From Candidatus Pantoea gossypiicola (GTDB lineage: Bacteria > Pseudomonadota > Gammaproteobacteria > Enterobacterales > Enterobacteriaceae): a DNA stretch of 64,000 nt. The notes under the pieces were generated by a model that saw nothing but the letters and a program-made list of their open reading frames with translations, ran no database searches and was not told the origin of the DNA. Positions 62,625-64,000 of this stretch are shown one piece after another. The stretch's first letter is position 1, and each line of letters begins with the position of its first letter. The DNA lies in the NCBI RefSeq assembly GCF_008632075.1, contig NZ_VWVM01000002.1:62001-126000 (forward strand), read 5' to 3'. The position numbers were made by a program, and so were the translations under genes.

Positions 62625-63560
62625 TTACGACTTGTAGTTAAAGTCCTGGACGCCTTTGGCGTTTTCCGGGGTAATCAGAATGCCGCGGAACATCACCCGC
62701 TGTTTCTCCGGCTTCACGCCTTTCTGAATGAAGTTATCGAGATCGGTCACGCCTTCAGCGGCAATCGCCTGCGCCTGCAGCATCACCGTGGCCTTCAGCG
62801 TGCCGGCTTTCACCGCATCGCGTTCATCGTTGCTGCCATCAATTCCCACCACGATGACATCGTTGCGACCGGCTGCCTTGAGCGCCGCAATGGCACCCAG
62901 CGCGACCGGACCGTTACCGCAGATTACGCCTTTCACATCCGGGTGCGCCTGCAGGATGCTGTCCATAATGCGCTTACCATCGATCAGGGTGCCTTTGGCA
63001 TCCTGTCGCGCCACGCTCTGCATGTCGGGATACTGATCCAGCACCTGATGGAACGATTTTGAGCGAGTCACACAGTTGTTGTCGGCCAGGTTACAGGCCA
63101 GCTCGGCGTATTTGCCCTTTTCCCCCATCTTTTCGACAAAGACGTTGGCCACATCTGAACCTGCCTGGAAGTTGTTGTGGGTAATCTGCGCCAGCGCCAC
63201 GTCATCTACCGGAATTTCACGGTTGATCAGCACCACCGGAATGCCGGCATCTTTGGCTTTTTTGATCGCCGCCACGCTGGCGGTGGAGTCGGCGTTATCC
63301 AGCACGATACCCTGCACTTTCTTACCAATAGCGGCATCGATCAGTTCGCTCTGCTTCTTCACATCTTCGCCGTGCGATAGCACCGTAGTTTTGTAGCCCA
63401 GCGACTGCGCTTTGAGATCGGCACCTTTGGCTTCAGAGGCGTAGTAGGGATTATCGAGTGAGTTAACCAGAATCATAATGGTGCCTTTTTCGGCGGCAAA
63501 CACCGCCTGAGAGACCAGGCAGGCAGCCACGGCACTACACAGCAGGGTACGGTTTTTCAT
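62625..63560 (-). CDS. Periplasmic sugar-binding protein, RbsB-like
   Basis: A 311-residue precursor with a signal peptide (residues 1-23, AVFA-AEK). The Peripla_BP_4 fold shows IMILVNSLDNPYYASEAKGA, GIVLDNADSTA, VLINREIPVDD, AELACNLADNNCVTRSKSFHQVLDQYP and VVGIDGSNDERDAVKAG. It is the first transporter gene in the operon, 55 bases after the upstream dehydrogenase. The ligand is probably a pentose, hexose or polyol; I cannot tell which. I chose ATG 63560 with AGAGAG before it. Confidence 0.9.
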   Translation of the reverse strand: MKNRTLLCSAVAACLVSQAVFAAEKGTIMILVNSLDNPYYASEAKGADLKAQSLGYKTTVLSHGEDVKKQSELIDAAIGKKVQGIVLDNADSTASVAAIKKAKDAGIPVVLINREIPVDDVALAQITHNNFQAGSDVANVFVEKMGEKGKYAELACNLADNNCVTRSKSFHQVLDQYPDMQSVARQDAKGTLIDGKRIMDSILQAHPDVKGVICGNGPVALGAIAALKAAGRNDVIVVGIDGSNDERDAVKAGTLKATVMLQAQAIAAEGVTDLDNFIQKGVKPEKQRVMFRGILITPENAKGVQDFNYKS

Positions 63561-63615
63561 GATGTTCTCTCTTATCGTTATGGCAGGGGATGAAGTTCCG
63601 GGTGTTGGATTGGCC

Positions 63616-64000
63616 TTACCAGATGGTGAAGCCACCATCGATCATCAAATCGGCACCGGTAATCATGTCGCTACCGTTGCTGGCGAAGAACAGCACGGCG
63701 GCGGCGATCTCATCGGTATAGGCAAAGCGCCCCAGCGGAATCAGCTTTTTCATCTGCTCGCCTTTCTCGCCGCGCCAGGCTTTCTCACCCATCGGCGTAA
63801 GCACCACGGTGGGCGACAGGGTATTCACGTTGATGCGATGCGGAGCAAACTCTTTAGCCATCACTTTGGTCATGCCCAGCAGGCCCGCTTTGGCGGAGGT
63901 ATAGGCGACATGGTTATCGATGGCGATGGACGCCGCCTGGGAGGCGATATTAATAATCTTGCCGCCCGCACCGGCACGAATCATCAGCCGTGCGGCCGCC
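63616..64000 (-). CDS. Second short-chain dehydrogenase, C-terminal part (cut by window edge)
   Basis: The readable 128 residues include the catalytic region IINIASQAASIAIDNHVAYTSAKAGL with Tyr and Lys, NVNTLSPTVVLTPMG and a C-terminal GADLMIDGGFTIW. It is a different subfamily from the dehydrogenase at 58404, resembling xylulose/threitol-type polyol dehydrogenases. The N-terminal cofactor-binding part is beyond position 64000. It probably starts the operon or lies within it. Confidence 0.85.
   Translation of the reverse strand, partial: AAARLMIRAGAGGKIINIASQAASIAIDNHVAYTSAKAGLLGMTKVMAKEFAPHRINVNTLSPTVVLTPMGEKAWRGEKGEQMKKLIPLGRFAYTDEIAAAVLFFASNGSDMITGADLMIDGGFTIW

Overview
The window is chromosomal DNA of a gamma-proteobacterium of the Enterobacterales. 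Gene order follows the E. coli sufS-to-astC region closely: suf, ydiJ, ydiK, rprA, ppsA/ppsR, aroH, selO, ydiV, nlpC-btuDEC, ihfA-pheTS-pheM, rplT-rpmI-infC-thrS, ydiY, ydiZ, yniABC, ydjM, tcyP, osmE, nadE, cho, spy, astEBDAC. Several differences (no pfkB between ydiY and ydiZ, kduI-kduD after yniC, yddG between nadE and cho, distinct accessory genes beyond ast) suggest Erwiniaceae, most likely Pantoea. The genus is inferred from synteny and protein resemblance, not from a search.

Positions 1-8050 hold the sufABCDS Fe-S assembly operon (minus strand, sufS cut by the window edge), an unrecognised 134-residue gene behind a perfect Fur box, and the FAD/Fe-S oxidoreductase ydiJ. Positions 8250-16980 hold ydiK, the small RNA rprA with an RcsB box, the PEP synthase/regulator pair ppsA-ppsR, the Trp-type DAHP synthase aroH, selO and ydiV. 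Positions 17268-27512 are a dense minus-strand block: the B12 uptake genes btuC-btuE-btuD with nlpC, then thrS-infC-rpmI-rplT and pheM-pheS-pheT-ihfA. It includes the pheM leader peptide with its attenuator, and an infC that starts at AUU.

Positions 27760-41481 carry envelope and metabolism genes: ydiY, a GhoS-like ydiZ, yniA, yniB, yniC, kduI-kduD behind a KdgR box, SOS-type ydjM and cho, the cystine transporter tcyP, a small secreted protein, osmE, an MFS pump, nadE, yddG and spy. A strong plus-strand terminator between spy and astE has no visible gene and may end an unannotated small RNA. Positions 41790-48224 are the arginine succinyltransferase operon astCADBE, with a sigma-54 promoter, a distant NtrC-like site and ArgR-like boxes. 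An OmpC/OmpF-type porin follows after a long AT-rich leader.

Positions 49950-58230 differ from the E. coli order and look like an accessory sensory/surface block: a GGDEF-EAL protein, a chemoreceptor translationally coupled to an unknown 103-residue protein, an OhrR-like regulator, a YmgB/AriR-like small protein, a soluble PAS-PAS-MCP protein resembling BdlA, and a passenger-less inverse autotransporter. Both chemoreceptor-type genes have good FliA (sigma-28) promoter candidates, tying them to flagellar expression.

Positions 58364-64000 are a minus-strand ABC uptake operon of the ribose/CUT2 type (binding protein, DUF2291 lipoprotein, double ATPase, permease) flanked by two different short-chain dehydrogenases. 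This suggests uptake and oxidation of a sugar or polyol that I cannot name. I saw no tRNA, rRNA, insertion sequence, phage gene or CRISPR array.
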